Assembly (NCBI GenBank): GCA_003052455.1
Contig: QAPD01000018.1
Coordinates: 1 to 48,557 of the forward strand
Direction of reading: 5' to 3'
Source of the DNA: Sphaerisporangium cinnabarinum
GTDB taxonomy: Bacteria > Actinomycetota > Actinomycetes > Actinomycetales > Cellulomonadaceae
DNA: 48,557 nt
A program made the translations under genes and the position numbers. Numbering within the stretch: the stretch's first letter is position 1; each line of letters opens with the position of its first letter. Below are positions 24,873 through 33,380 of this stretch, one piece after another. The notes under the pieces were generated by a model. That model had not been told where the DNA came from and made no database searches. It saw nothing but the letters and a program-made list of their open reading frames with translations.

Positions 24873-25304
24873 TCAGGCCGGCCCGGACGTCCCGTCGCCG
24901 ACCGGCCGACCCGGGATCTGGACCGCCTTGTCCCACGAGCCGACCAGGCGGCCGTCGGTGGTCTCCAGGCGGAACGGCGCGAGCGGGAGGTTGCCGGCCC
25001 GGCGCCGGGCCCGGAGCACGTCGAGCGCGTCCTCGTCCGTCTCGGCGCCGAACGGCTCGCCCCGGCGCGCGCCCGTGGCGGTCACGACGTGATAGCTCGT
25101 CATCCGGTCGTCGTCGTGGTGCACCTCGTCGGCGAGCGCGGCGACCTCCTGGGCGATCTCGAGGCTCGGCAGCGCGCCCCACGTGCGGCCGGGGCCGTCG
25201 AGGGTCCAGGTGCCGGTGTCGTCGCGCCGGACGACGTACTCGCGCGAGGCGCTGCGGGCACGCCAGGTCCGGTGGTCGACGGCGGTCCAGGTGAGCAGGT
25301 TCAT
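24873..25304 (-). CDS. Hypothetical protein, 143 residues
   Basis: I do not recognise the family. The ATG at 25304 gives MNLLTWTAVDHRTWRARSAS and a soluble, mixed charged protein with no membrane segment or signal peptide. It contains REYVVRRDDTGTWTLDGPGRTWGALPSLEIAQEVAALADE and later FRLETTDGRLVGSWDKAVQIPG, patterns of small beta-rich domains. Codon use (GC3-rich) and the absence of a good overlapping frame support a real gene. No ribosome-binding site precedes the ATG. It sits alone between the GntR gene and the divergent arcD. Confidence 0.65.
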   Translation of the reverse strand: MNLLTWTAVDHRTWRARSASREYVVRRDDTGTWTLDGPGRTWGALPSLEIAQEVAALADEVHHDDDRMTSYHVVTATGARRGEPFGAETDEDALDVLRARRRAGNLPLAPFRLETTDGRLVGSWDKAVQIPGRPVGDGTSGPA

Positions 25305-25581
25305 GTGCGGTGAGGTGGGTCGGACGACGGTCGGTCTCTCGTCGGTCGAGCAGTTCCCCCCTGCCGCGTCCGGCGACCCACCGGCAGCGTACGCGTACCG
25401 ATCGCGCGCGCGTGTCCACCCTGAGGAGGAGATCGGGCGGCGGGTACGGCGCCCGGGGTAGGCCGCGCGAGGGACCCCCGTCGCGCGACCGGACCGGGAC
25501 GCTGCCATCATCGACCGGGTCAGCACGGCGCCGCCGAGCCGCTCGGCGCGGGCCGGCACGCGAGCGCGAGGGGCGTGGGGC

Positions 25582-27033
25582 ATGACCGCTGAGGGCACGG
25601 CGCAGGGGACGGCGTCCGGCACGACGAAGGTCACCGTGCTCACGCTCACGGCGATGGTCGTGGGGTCCATGGTCGGGGCGGGCGTCTTCTCGCTCCCGCG
25701 TCGCTTCGCGCAGGAGACCGGGGTCGCGGGCGCGCTCGTGGCGTGGGTCGTCGCGGGCGCGGGCATCTTCACGCTCGCGCTCGTCTTCCAGCGGCTCGCG
25801 GTGCGCAAGCCGGGGCTCGACGCCGGGGTCTACGCGTACGCGAAGGCGGGCTTCGGGGAGTTCACCGGCTTCTACGCCGCCGCCGGGTACTGGGCGAGCG
25901 CGTGCGTGGGCAACGTGACGTACTGGGTGCTCATCATGTCGACGCTCGGGGCGTGGGTGCCCGCCCTGGGCGCGGGCGACACGGTGCTCGCGCTCGTGCT
26001 CTCGTCGGTCGGGCTGTGGCTCTTCTTCGCGCTCGTGCGGCAGGGGATCCGGGAGGCGACGGCGATCAACCGGATCGTCACGATCGCCAAGCTCGTGCCC
26101 ATCCTCGTGTTCGTCCTGCTCGCCGCCCTCGCGTTCGACCCCGCGGTCTTCGCGGACAACCTCCACGGCGCCTCGTACACCGGGTCGCTGTTCGACCAGG
26201 TGCGCGACACGATGCTCGTCACCGTGTTCGTCTTCCTCGGGGTCGAGGGCGCGAGCGTCTACTCGCGGCACGCGCGCCGCCGCGAGGACGTGGGCCGGGC
26301 GACGATCCTCGGGTTCACGAGCGTGCTCGCGATCTTCGCGTCGGTGACGATCGTGTCCTACGGGATCCTGCCGATGGCCGAGATCGCGGAGCTGCGCCAG
26401 CCGTCGATGGCGGGCGTGCTGGAGGCCGCGGTCGGGCCGTGGGGGAGCGTCTTCGTGGGCGTCGGGCTGATCGTCTCCGTCCTGGGCGCCTACCTCGCGT
26501 GGACCCTCATGGCCGCGGAGGTCCTGTTCGTCGCGGCGAAGGACCGCGACATGCCGCAGTTCCTCACCCGCACGCGCCGCGAGGACGTGCCGGTGAACGC
26601 GCTGCTGCTCAGCACGGCGCTCTCGCAGGTGGTGCTCGTCGTCACCTACTTCTCGGACGACGCGTTCGACTTCGCGCTCGACCTCACCGCCTCGATGACC
26701 CTCATCCCGTTCCTGCTGGCCGCGCTGTACGCGCTGCGGCTGCGGCTCACGCGCGAGACGTACGACGGCGCCCCCGCCCGCACCCTGACGGGCGACCTCG
26801 TGGCGGCGGTCCTCGCGTCGGCGTACACCGCCTTCCTGCTCTTCGCGGCCGGGCTCGACCTCGCGCTGCTCGCGTTCGTCTTCTACGCGCCCGTCACCGT
26901 CCTCTTCGTCATGACGCGCCGCGAGCAGGGGCGGCGGGCGTTCGGGCCCGCGGAGCTCGCGCTGCTCGGCGTCGTCGTGGCGCTGGCGGTGCTCGCCGTC
27001 GTCGGCCTCGCGGCGGGGTGGGTGTCGCTGTGA
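25582..27033 (+). CDS. arcD: APC-family amino acid antiporter, arginine/ornithine type
   Basis: Membrane exchanger of 483 residues with about 12 helices. The opening [26 protein letters not shown] is the APC TM1 motif (GSxxGAGxFxLP), and the following [33 protein letters not shown] matches the basic amino acid/polyamine antiporter (ArcD/LysP-like) branch. In the arginine deiminase pathway ArcD swaps external arginine for internal ornithine. Linkage 43 bases upstream of an intact arginine deiminase supports that role, although arcB and arcC are missing, so the exchanged product could be citrulline instead. Confidence 0.85.
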   Translation: MTAEGTAQGTASGTTKVTVLTLTAMVVGSMVGAGVFSLPRRFAQETGVAGALVAWVVAGAGIFTLALVFQRLAVRKPGLDAGVYAYAKAGFGEFTGFYAAAGYWASACVGNVTYWVLIMSTLGAWVPALGAGDTVLALVLSSVGLWLFFALVRQGIREATAINRIVTIAKLVPILVFVLLAALAFDPAVFADNLHGASYTGSLFDQVRDTMLVTVFVFLGVEGASVYSRHARRREDVGRATILGFTSVLAIFASVTIVSYGILPMAEIAELRQPSMAGVLEAAVGPWGSVFVGVGLIVSVLGAYLAWTLMAAEVLFVAAKDRDMPQFLTRTRREDVPVNALLLSTALSQVVLVVTYFSDDAFDFALDLTASMTLIPFLLAALYALRLRLTRETYDGAPARTLTGDLVAAVLASAYTAFLLFAAGLDLALLAFVFYAPVTVLFVMTRREQGRRAFGPAELALLGVVVALAVLAVVGLAAGWVSL

Positions 27034-27076
27034 GAGCACCGGACCGTACCGACCGCACCACCGAGAGGGAGCACCC

Positions 27077-28348
27077 ATGAGCGTCGCGTCCGCCGTCCCG
27101 TCCACCGTCCCGCCCGCGCAGCACGGCGTCCACTCGGAGGTGGGGCGCCTGCGCAAGGTCCTCGTGTGCGCGCCGGGCCTCGCGCACGAGCGGCTGACCC
27201 CGACGAACTCCGACGACCTCCTCTTCGACGACGTCATGTGGGTGGAGGCCGCCCAGCGCGACCACCTCGACTTCGTCAACAAGCTGACGAACCGGGGCGT
27301 CGAGGTCGTCGAGCTGCACGACCTCCTCGCGCAGACGCTCGCGATCCCCGAGGCGCGGGCGTGGGTGCTCGACCGCAGGGTCGTGCCGAACCAGGTGGGC
27401 CTGGGACTCGTCGAGGGCACGCGCGCCTACCTCGACTCCCTCAGCGAGCGCGAGCTCGCGCGGTTCCTCGTGGGCGGCCTGGCGACGACCGACCTGCCCG
27501 ACGACTACCGCACCGGCTACGTGAACCTCGCGCGCGAGTCGACGGGCGGGTTCGAGTACCTGCTCCCGCCGCTGCCCAACACGCTGTACACGCGGGACAC
27601 GACGTGCTGGGTCTACGGCGGCCTGACGCTCAACCCGCTGTACTGGCCGGCGCGCCAGGAGGAGACGCTCCTCATGAAGGCGGTCTACACGTTCCACCCC
27701 GAGTACCGGGAGTCGACGGTGTGGTGGGGCGACCCGGAGCAGGACTGGGGGCAGGCCACGCTGGAGGGCGGCGACGTCATGCCGGTGGGCAACGGCGCCG
27801 TGCTCGTCGGGATGAGCGAGCGCACGTCGCGGCAGGCGATCTCGCAGCTCGCGAAGGCGCTGTTCGACGCGGGCGCGGCGGAGCAGGTGGTCGTCGCGGG
27901 CATGCCGCGGCTGCGCGCGGCCATGCACCTCGACACCGTGTTCACGTTCGCGGACCGCGACCTCGTGACGGTGCACCCGGCGATCGTCGACGGCATCCAC
28001 ACGTTCACGCTGCGGCCGTCGGACCGTTCGCCGGGCGTCGAGATCACCGACGAGGGCGACACGCCCTTCGTCGACGTGGTGGCGCGCGCCCTGGACCTCC
28101 CCGCGCTGCGCGTCGTGGAGACGGCGGGCGACGCGTACGCGTCCGAGCGGCAGCAGTGGGACTCGGGGAACAACGCCGTCGCCGTCGAGCCGGGCGTCGT
28201 CGTCACCTACGACCGCAACACCCTGACCAACGCGGCGCTGCGGCGCGCGGGCGTGGAGGTCGTGACGATCGTCGGTGCGGAGCTCGGGCGCGGCCGGGGC
28301 GGCGGGCACTGCATGACGTGCCCCCTCGCGCGCGACCCGCTCGACTGA
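27077..28348 (+). CDS. arcA: Arginine deiminase
   Basis: Cytosolic enzyme turning L-arginine into citrulline and ammonia, 423 residues (family about 410). The N-terminal [18 protein letters not shown] and [11 protein letters not shown], central [24 protein letters not shown] with the catalytic histidine and aspartate, and the C-terminal nucleophile cysteine in [12 protein letters not shown] are all intact. GAGAGGGAG precedes the ATG. It follows arcD in one transcript. Ammonia production here, like urease at the left end, would raise cytoplasmic pH; ornithine transcarbamylase and carbamate kinase genes are not nearby. Confidence 0.97.
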   Translation: MSVASAVPSTVPPAQHGVHSEVGRLRKVLVCAPGLAHERLTPTNSDDLLFDDVMWVEAAQRDHLDFVNKLTNRGVEVVELHDLLAQTLAIPEARAWVLDRRVVPNQVGLGLVEGTRAYLDSLSERELARFLVGGLATTDLPDDYRTGYVNLARESTGGFEYLLPPLPNTLYTRDTTCWVYGGLTLNPLYWPARQEETLLMKAVYTFHPEYRESTVWWGDPEQDWGQATLEGGDVMPVGNGAVLVGMSERTSRQAISQLAKALFDAGAAEQVVVAGMPRLRAAMHLDTVFTFADRDLVTVHPAIVDGIHTFTLRPSDRSPGVEITDEGDTPFVDVVARALDLPALRVVETAGDAYASERQQWDSGNNAVAVEPGVVVTYDRNTLTNAALRRAGVEVVTIVGAELGRGRGGGHCMTCPLARDPLD

Positions 28349-28429
28349 GACGCCGCTCGGCGGACCACCGGCGCGGCGCGGCTCCCGGGATACCCTGCAC
28401 GGGCCGCCCACGACGAGAGGACCCGCCCG

Positions 28430-29824
28430 ATGTCCGACCCCACCGAGCCGTACGAGCCGGTCGACGACCAGACCGTCATGCGGCCGCCGCGGCGGTACGG
28501 GGACGACGGCGCCGCGACCCCGGGCGGGACACCGCCCCCGCCGCCTCCGCCCGCTCCCGGGCAGCCTCACGCCCAGGTCCCGTACGGCACCGACCCGTAC
28601 GGGCAGCGCGGGGCGCCGCCCGCGCCGCAGGGGTACCGCGGCCCGGACCCGCACGCGACGCTCCCGCCGACGGACACGGGCGCGACCTGGCCCCCCGCGG
28701 AGACCGGGGCGACGTGGCCGCCCGCCGCGACGTCGTCGGGCCACACCGCACCCCCGCCGCCCGGGCACACCGCGCCCCCGCCGCCCGGGGCGTACGCGGG
28801 CGCGCCCTACGGCGCCCCGACCCACGGCACCCCGCCCCACGCCCCCTACGGCACGCCGTCCGCGCCGTACGGGGCGCCGTCGGGCCCGGGCTACGGCGCG
28901 CCCGACGACGCGACGGTCGTCCCGACGGCGACCGCACCGCCGTCGGACCCGTACGGCTTCTCCCCGTACGCGACGCCGCCGGGCCGCGGGCGTCGCCCGT
29001 GGCTCGTGCCGGTGCTCGCCGGCGTGGGCGCGTTCGTGCTCGTCGCGGGCGCCCTCGGCGTGTGGCTCGGGCTGCGCGACGACGCCGCGCCCGACCCCGG
29101 GCCGACCACGGCCGAGCAGGCGCCCGCGACGTCGGACGCGCCGACGGAGCCGGAGCCGGAGCCGGAGGAGACCGAGGACCCGGCGGACACCGACGTCACG
29201 GACGACGAGCCGTGGCTCGCGCAGGAGTACCGCGCGGGCGCGGAGATGGACCCCGAGAAGGGCCCCGGGCTCGCGCCCCTGTCGTGGGAGTACTTCTCCG
29301 ACAACGACCACCTCGTCAACGGCGACCGCATCGCCCTCGTCGCGCGGCGCGACTTCGCGTGCGACGACGTGCCCGCGATCCCCGCGATCCAGGCCCTCGC
29401 GGGCTCGTGCCAGGCCGGGTTCGAGGCGCGCGTCGTGTCCGACGACGGCCCGACCGTCGCGCTCGACGTCGTCGTGCTGGACGTCGGCTCGAAGGAGGAG
29501 GCCGAGCGCGCCGCCGCGGCGTTCAACGACGCGCCCGAGGGCGACCCCCTGGCCGACACCACCGGCCCGGCCCACCCGACCCTCGCCGCGGCGGTCCCGC
29601 AGCCCGGGTTCCAGGGCTCGTACGCGATCCTCGACGACGGGGACGCGCCGTCGGTGATGCTGAGCACGGGCACCGTCGTGATCATGTACCGGCTCGGGAT
29701 CGACGACGGCCTGGAGCGCGACCAGGTGCTCCCGGTCGCGCAGGCGGTCGGCTTCGTCGTCACCGACCACGAGCTGGCGAAGTCCTTCGACGAGAAGAAG
29801 TTCGCGAAGCCCAAGGCCGGCTGA
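28430..29824 (+). CDS. Proline-rich single-pass membrane protein of unknown function
   Basis: 464 residues in three parts. Residues 1-190 are a disordered cytosolic segment rich in Pro, Gly, Tyr and Ala, with short repeats such as TGATWPPA (twice) and GHTAPPPP (twice). Residues 191-213 form one membrane helix (WLVPVLAGVGAFVLVAGALG). An acidic linker of Glu/Pro/Thr repeats leads to an extracellular alpha/beta domain (about 260-464) with a cysteine pair (FACDDV, GSCQAGF) that could form a disulfide. This layout is common in actinobacterial envelope proteins. A candidate -10 (TACCCT, near 28392) and a GAGAGGA site precede the ATG. Function unknown. Confidence 0.8.
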   Translation: MSDPTEPYEPVDDQTVMRPPRRYGDDGAATPGGTPPPPPPPAPGQPHAQVPYGTDPYGQRGAPPAPQGYRGPDPHATLPPTDTGATWPPAETGATWPPAATSSGHTAPPPPGHTAPPPPGAYAGAPYGAPTHGTPPHAPYGTPSAPYGAPSGPGYGAPDDATVVPTATAPPSDPYGFSPYATPPGRGRRPWLVPVLAGVGAFVLVAGALGVWLGLRDDAAPDPGPTTAEQAPATSDAPTEPEPEPEETEDPADTDVTDDEPWLAQEYRAGAEMDPEKGPGLAPLSWEYFSDNDHLVNGDRIALVARRDFACDDVPAIPAIQALAGSCQAGFEARVVSDDGPTVALDVVVLDVGSKEEAERAAAAFNDAPEGDPLADTTGPAHPTLAAAVPQPGFQGSYAILDDGDAPSVMLSTGTVVIMYRLGIDDGLERDQVLPVAQAVGFVVTDHELAKSFDEKKFAKPKAG

Positions 29825-29845
29825 GCGGACGGTCCCGGCGCTGGC

Positions 29846-29851
29846 TACGCT
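29846..29851 (+). promoter_or_regulatory. Candidate -10 box for the fluoride operon
   Basis: TACGCT ends six bases before the first paired base of the fluoride riboswitch at 29858, exactly where its transcription start should be. A clear -35 box is not visible. Confidence 0.4.
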
Positions 29852-29857
29852 GGGAGC

Positions 29858-29918
29858 GGCGATGGATCCCGCCGGGGCGCAGCCGCCCGAACCGCCACCA
29901 GGGCTGATGGTTCCTGAC
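29858..29918 (+). ncRNA. Fluoride riboswitch (crcB motif)
   Basis: The conserved parts of the crcB aptamer appear in order: GGCGATGG followed by the CGCC arm that closes the first stem (29858 onward), the AACCGCC block at about 29890-29896, which makes the pseudoknot, and GCTGATGGTTCCTGAC at 29903-29918. It lies directly before a universal stress gene and two fluoride-channel genes, the classic target of this riboswitch. Fluoride binding should switch the operon on. Confidence 0.93.
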
Positions 29919-29931
29919 TCGTCGCACGTCG

Positions 29932-29951
29932 GCGGGCAGGACGCTGCCCGC
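29932..29951 (+). promoter_or_regulatory. Expression-platform hairpin of the fluoride riboswitch
   Basis: GCGGGCAG (29932-29939) pairs perfectly with CTGCCCGC (29944-29951) around a GACG loop and abuts the ribosome-binding site GGGAGGAGG (29952-29960). There is no U-run, so control may be at translation or by Rho rather than by intrinsic termination. Confidence 0.5.
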
Positions 29952-29964
29952 GGGAGGAGGCCGC

Positions 29965-30525
29965 ATGCGAGCACGGCCGCACGCGGGGCCGGTGCCCCAG
30001 CCCGGGCTCGACCGGATGGTCCCGTTCGCGGGGCACGCCGTGGTGGTGGGCGTCGTCCCGGGCGGTGACCCGCTCGTGGTCCGCACGGCGGCGGCCTGGG
30101 CGGACGCCGCCGGGTCCCGGCTCGTCGCGGCGTACGCGGACGCGTCGCGCGCCGTGGTCGAGGAGCACCCGGACGGGTCCGTGACGCACGCGCCCCTCGA
30201 CCCGGACTCCGCCGACGACGCCTGGCAGGACACCGCCGAGCGCCTGCGCGCCGAGGTCGACGCGGAGCTCGCGGGAGCACGCGTGCCGTGGGAGCTGCGC
30301 TACCTCGCGGGGCGCCCCGACCGCGCGCTGACCCACCTCGCGCGCGCCGTCGACGCGGCGGTGATCGTCGTCGGGTCGCGCGCACCGGGCTCGCTCGCCC
30401 ACGTGCGCGAGCTCGTCGAGGGGTCGGTCGCGGTGCACCTGGCCCACCACCAGCACCGTCCCGTGCTCACGGTCCCGCTCGCCGTCGTGGACTGGAAGGA
30501 GATCCGCACCCCGTGGGAGAGGTGA
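29965..30525 (+). CDS. Universal stress protein (UspA family) in fluoride operon
   Basis: Soluble 186-residue single UspA domain. It begins HAVVVGVVPGGDPLVVRTAAAWADAAGSRLVAAYAD and ends with the nucleotide-binding segment VIVVGSRAPGSLAHVRELVEGSVAVHLAHHQHRPVLTVP, a GSRx(n)GSVAxxLxxxxxxPVL form of the ATP-binding Usp motif. GGAGGAGG precedes the ATG at 29965. It is the first gene after the fluoride riboswitch and overlaps the first channel gene, so it should be induced by fluoride. Its role there is unknown; sensing of ATP or protection of metabolism under fluoride stress are possibilities. Confidence 0.88.
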   Translation: MRARPHAGPVPQPGLDRMVPFAGHAVVVGVVPGGDPLVVRTAAAWADAAGSRLVAAYADASRAVVEEHPDGSVTHAPLDPDSADDAWQDTAERLRAEVDAELAGARVPWELRYLAGRPDRALTHLARAVDAAVIVVGSRAPGSLAHVRELVEGSVAVHLAHHQHRPVLTVPLAVVDWKEIRTPWER

Positions 30526-30959
30526 CGCGCCGGACCCCGTTGCTCGCGCTCGCGGGCCTCGTCGCGGCCGGGGGAGCGGTCGGCACGACGGCGCGCGCGC
30601 TGCTCGAGCACGCGTTCGCGCCCCGGCCGGGCGCGTGGCCGTGGACGACGTTCTGGATCAACGTCGTCGGCTCGTTCGTGCTCGGCGCGCTGCTCGAGAC
30701 GCTGCTGCGCGCGGGCCCGGACTCGGGCCGGCGCCGGGCCGTCCGGCTCGGGTGCGGCACGGGCGTGCTCGGGGGCTTCACGACGTACTCGACGTTCGTC
30801 GTCGAGGTCGAGCGCCTCGCGAGCGGCGGGCACGTCGCGCTCGGCGCGGCCTACGCGCTGGGGAGCGTCGCGCTCGGGGTCGCGGCGGCGGTGGGCGGCG
30901 TCGCGCTGGCGGCCGCGGCCCGACGGCGGCGCGTCGCCCGGGGCGGTGGTCCGCGGTGA
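30513..30959 (+). CDS. crcB: Fluoride channel FluC/CrcB, subunit 1
   Basis: Small membrane channel that exports F-, 148 residues with four predicted helices. Family motifs: GGAVGTTARALLEH near the N-terminus (GAxxRY region), WINVVGSFVLGALLE with the channel asparagine, and GFTTYSTFVVEVERL carrying the Phe/Ser/Thr track. The GTG at 30513 lies 11 bases after AAGGAG; the GTG at 30522, forming a GTGA overlap with the usp stop, is an alternative giving 145 residues. Fluc channels are dual-topology dimers; paired genes such as these usually make a heterodimer. Confidence 0.93.
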   Translation: MGEVTRRTPLLALAGLVAAGGAVGTTARALLEHAFAPRPGAWPWTTFWINVVGSFVLGALLETLLRAGPDSGRRRAVRLGCGTGVLGGFTTYSTFVVEVERLASGGHVALGAAYALGSVALGVAAAVGGVALAAAARRRRVARGGGPR

Positions 30960-31333
30960 CGGGGCTCCCCGACCTGCTGCTCGTCGCCGTCGCGGGCGGT
31001 CTCGGCGCGGCGGCCCGGTTCCTCCTCGACACGGTCGTCGCGCGGCACAACCGCTGGTCGACGCCGCTCGGCACGCTCACGGTCAACGTGACGGCGTGCT
31101 TCCTGCTGGGGCTCCTCACGGGCTGGGGGGCGACGCACCCGGGCCAGGGGGACGTCGTGGCGGTGCTCGGTGTCGGGTTCCTCGGCGGGTACTCCACGTT
31201 CTCGACCGCGTCCGTCGAGGGGGCGCGGCTCCTCCTCGCGGGTCGCGGCGCGGTCGCGCTCCTGCACGCGCTGGGGATGCTGCTCGTGTGCCTCGCGGCC
31301 GCCGTGGCGGGGATCGCGCTCGCGGGCGGGTGA
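30956..31333 (+). CDS. crcB: Fluoride channel FluC/CrcB, subunit 2
   Basis: 125-residue partner of the preceding channel. Motifs: VAGGLGAAARFLLDT, TLTVNVTACFLLGLLTG and GFLGGYSTFSTASVEGARLL. The GTG start overlaps the upstream stop by four bases (GTGA), giving tight translational coupling and a likely 1:1 ratio. It is the last gene of the fluoride-riboswitch operon. Confidence 0.93.
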   Translation: MTGLPDLLLVAVAGGLGAAARFLLDTVVARHNRWSTPLGTLTVNVTACFLLGLLTGWGATHPGQGDVVAVLGVGFLGGYSTFSTASVEGARLLLAGRGAVALLHALGMLLVCLAAAVAGIALAGG

Positions 31334-31351
31334 CGCGGCGCCCGTCTCGGT

Positions 31352-31367
31352 GCAACCTAGGGGTTGC
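31352..31367. promoter_or_regulatory. ArsR operator 1 (GCAAC-N6-GTTGC)
   Basis: GCAACCTAGGGGTTGC has perfect six-base arms. A second site with the same GCAAC-N6-GTTGC core lies at 31383-31402, centre to centre 33 bp away (about three helical turns), before the SRPBCC-ArsR gene pair. Confidence 0.65.
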
Positions 31368-31382
31368 GCTCGAGGAGGCATT

Positions 31383-31402
31383 GTGCAACTGTGGAGTTGC
31401 AC
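31383..31402. promoter_or_regulatory. ArsR operator 2, perfect 8-bp arms
   Basis: GTGCAACT and AGTTGCAC are fully complementary around GTGG. It shares its core with operator 1 and sits 31 bases before the first start codon, so the ArsR protein encoded by the second gene is the natural ligand. Confidence 0.7.
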
Positions 31403-31433
31403 ACTGAGACCTTCCCCACGGAGAGGACGCACC

Positions 31434-31919
31434 ATGACCACCACCAACGAGCCGGCCGTCGTCGACACGGCGTCGTACACCGTCTCCCGGACCGTGACGA
31501 TCGACGCCCCGGCCGCCCGCGTCTGGGCGGCGCTCACCCAGGAGGACCTCATCAGCCGCTGGTTCGGGCAGCGCACCTCCCTGCCCGACCTGCGCGTCGG
31601 CGGCGAGGGCGTGTTCAGCTGGCCCGACGTCCCCGACGTCCAGGTGCGGATCGAGGAGTACGACCCCACGACGACGTTCGCCTTCCGGTGGGGGACCCCG
31701 GTCGGGCAGCCCCTGGACGAGACGACGTCGACCGTCGCGCGCTTCACGCTCGAGCCCCAGGGCCCGACGACCGTCCTGCGCGTGGTCGAGACCGGGTTCG
31801 AGCGGACCGCCGACCCGGAGGACCTGCTCGAGAGCCACCGGCAGGGGTGGACGAGCGAGCTCGACGAGCTCGTCGAGCTGCTCGAGGGCGCGCTCGCGGC
31901 CGAGGGCGGGCACGCGTGA
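31434..31919 (+). CDS. SRPBCC (AHSA1-like) domain protein
   Basis: 161-residue protein with the START/Bet v1 helix-grip fold of the AHSA1-like (PF08327) group: VSRTVTIDAPAARVWAALTQEDLISRWFGQ, FSWPDVPDVQVRIEEYDPTTTFAFRW and the C-terminal ESHRQGWTSELDELVELLEG. Such proteins bind hydrophobic ligands; their chemistry is largely unknown. GAGAGGA precedes the ATG. The gene overlaps a downstream ArsR regulator (GTGA), a pair seen in many actinobacteria. Confidence 0.9.
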   Translation: MTTTNEPAVVDTASYTVSRTVTIDAPAARVWAALTQEDLISRWFGQRTSLPDLRVGGEGVFSWPDVPDVQVRIEEYDPTTTFAFRWGTPVGQPLDETTSTVARFTLEPQGPTTVLRVVETGFERTADPEDLLESHRQGWTSELDELVELLEGALAAEGGHA

Positions 31920-32236
31920 GCGCAGCGGCGACGGAGCTCGCCCCCGTGTTCTCCGCGCTCGCGGACGACACCCGGTGGCGGATCCTCCAGGAGCTCGGCA
32001 GCGCGGACCTCTCGGCGTCCGCGCTCGCCGAGCGGCTCCCCGTGAGCCGGCAGGCCATCGCGAAGCACCTCGCCGTGCTCGCGGAGGTCGGGCTCGTCGA
32101 GTCGGTGCGCGTCGGGCGCGAGGTCCGGCACCGGGCCGTCGGGACCCGGCTCGGCGAGACCGCGCGCGCTCTCGAGGCCATCGGGGCGGCGTGGGACCGC
32201 CGGCTCGCGGCGATCAAGCGGATCGCGGAGTCGTAG
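31916..32236 (+). CDS. ArsR-family winged-helix regulator
   Basis: 106-residue transcription factor. The recognition region reads FSALADDTRWRILQELGSADLSASALAERLPVSRQAIAKHLAVLAEVGLV, a standard ArsR HTH followed by a beta-wing (VRVGREVRHRAV). No metal-binding CxC motif is present, so it is not a classical metal sensor; the partner SRPBCC protein may bind the effector. It probably autoregulates through the two palindromes upstream of the operon. GTG at 31916 overlaps the previous stop by four bases. Confidence 0.93.
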   Translation: MSAAATELAPVFSALADDTRWRILQELGSADLSASALAERLPVSRQAIAKHLAVLAEVGLVESVRVGREVRHRAVGTRLGETARALEAIGAAWDRRLAAIKRIAES

Positions 32237-32246
32237 CGGTCGTCGG

Positions 32247-32852
32247 TCAGGAGCCGGGAGCGGGGACGGGGTGCGCCGCGAGCGCCGCCGCGACGGCGTG
32301 CAGGTTGTGCGCCATGAGGCGCCCCGTCTCGCGCGCCCACTCGTGGCCGTGTCCGGTCTGGACGTAGTCCGGCCCGGGGCCCGGGCCCTGGTTCCAGTAG
32401 GTCCACGCCTGGCCCGGGATCGTGTAGCCGATGTCTGCGAGGGCGCCGCTCACCTCCGAGATGACGTGGTGCGCGCCGTCCTCGTTGCCCGTGACCACGA
32501 CCCCCGCGACCCGGTTGTAGGCGACCGGGATCCCGTCGGGCCCCTCCTCGGAGATCATCGCGTCCATGCGCTCGAGCATGCGCTGCGCGAGCGACGACGG
32601 GCGCCCGAGCCACGTGGGCGTGAGGACCACGAGGATCTCCGCCGCGAGCAGCCGCTCGTGCACGCGCGGCCACTCGTCGCCCTCGCCCACGTCGGTGACG
32701 ACGCCGGGCGGCACGGCGAGGTCGACGAGGCGGACGTGCTCGACCTCCACCCCGCGGTCCTGGAGCGCCTCGGCGACCACGCGCCCGAGCGCCTCGGTGT
32801 TGGACGGCTCCGGGGAGCTCTTGAGCGTGCAGCTGACGAACAGCGCCTTCAT
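32247..32852 (-). CDS. NAD(P)H-dependent FMN reductase / flavodoxin-fold protein
   Basis: Soluble flavoprotein of 201 residues. MKALFVSCTLKSSPEPSNTEALGRVVAEAL is the N-terminal phosphate-binding loop of the NADPH-dependent FMN reductase (PF03358) family; LVVLTPTWLGRPSSLAQRMLERMDA and GVVVTGNEDGAHHVISEVSGAL are the flavin-contact regions. GGGAGGA sits five bases before the ATG at 32852. It converges with the arsR gene. It lies 114 bases downstream of the PRC/Nramp operon in the same direction and could be read through from it. Physiological electron acceptor unknown. Confidence 0.9.
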   Translation of the reverse strand: MKALFVSCTLKSSPEPSNTEALGRVVAEALQDRGVEVEHVRLVDLAVPPGVVTDVGEGDEWPRVHERLLAAEILVVLTPTWLGRPSSLAQRMLERMDAMISEEGPDGIPVAYNRVAGVVVTGNEDGAHHVISEVSGALADIGYTIPGQAWTYWNQGPGPGPDYVQTGHGHEWARETGRLMAHNLHAVAAALAAHPVPAPGS

Positions 32853-32966
32853 GGGGTCCTCCCGTGGCGCCGGGCGGTCGTGCCGCCCGGGACGGCCGGC
32901 GGCGGCTGGCTCCACCGTCCCGTCCAGCGTCACGGGGCCGCGCGTCGCTCGCAACGCGCGGCGTCG

Positions 32967-33380
32967 TCAGGGGAGGGCGGCGTCCTGGCGCCGGTAGCCC
33001 TGCGCGAGCCGGACCTCGCCCTGCCCGACGGCGGCGACGTCGTCCCACGGCACGAGGAACGTGCCGCGGTGCCGGCGCCGCACGAGCTGCGGCACCGGCC
33101 ACGGGGCCGTGACGCCCGTGCGCTCGTACCCGAGGAACGACGTCCCGGTCCGCGGGCTCACGAGGATCCCGACGACCCGCGCGCGCCCGACGCGGCTGCG
33201 CCGTCGCACCTGCTCGCTCAGCGCCCGGTCCTCGGGGTGCGCGTCGTCGGGGTCGGCCCCGCCCGCGGGCGGGCCGTCGTCGGGCAGCGTGTCGAGCGCG
33301 AGGCGCACGTCGACGAGGAACCCGAGGTCCTCGCCGTCGGGCCCGAGGACGCGCGCGTCGAGCAGGTCGCCGAGGATCAC
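32967..33380 (-). CDS. PRC-barrel domain protein
   Basis: 137 residues, soluble. The N-terminus ILGDLLDARVLGPDGEDLGFLVDVRLALD is a PRC-barrel strand pattern; a second small beta unit, GTFLVPWDDVAAVGQGEVRLAQGY, ends the protein. PRC-barrel proteins often accompany RNA-processing factors or metal transporters such as MgtE. The GTG at 33380 overlaps the preceding stop (GTGA), and AGGAGGGG lies just ahead. It is the last member of the lipoprotein-Nramp-PRC-PRC set. Confidence 0.78.
   Translation of the reverse strand: MILGDLLDARVLGPDGEDLGFLVDVRLALDTLPDDGPPAGGADPDDAHPEDRALSEQVRRRSRVGRARVVGILVSPRTGTSFLGYERTGVTAPWPVPQLVRRRHRGTFLVPWDDVAAVGQGEVRLAQGYRRQDAALP

Noticed and set aside
25389-25398. GTACGCGTAC palindrome as an operator between the hypothetical gene and arcD
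   Set aside because: Short and isolated, no second copy, and no clear promoter next to it.
22972-27420. 1482-residue minus-strand frame
   Set aside because: Only its C-terminal 362 residues (from the ATG at 24060) form the DUF1080 protein; the rest is antisense to the GntR, arcD and arcA genes.
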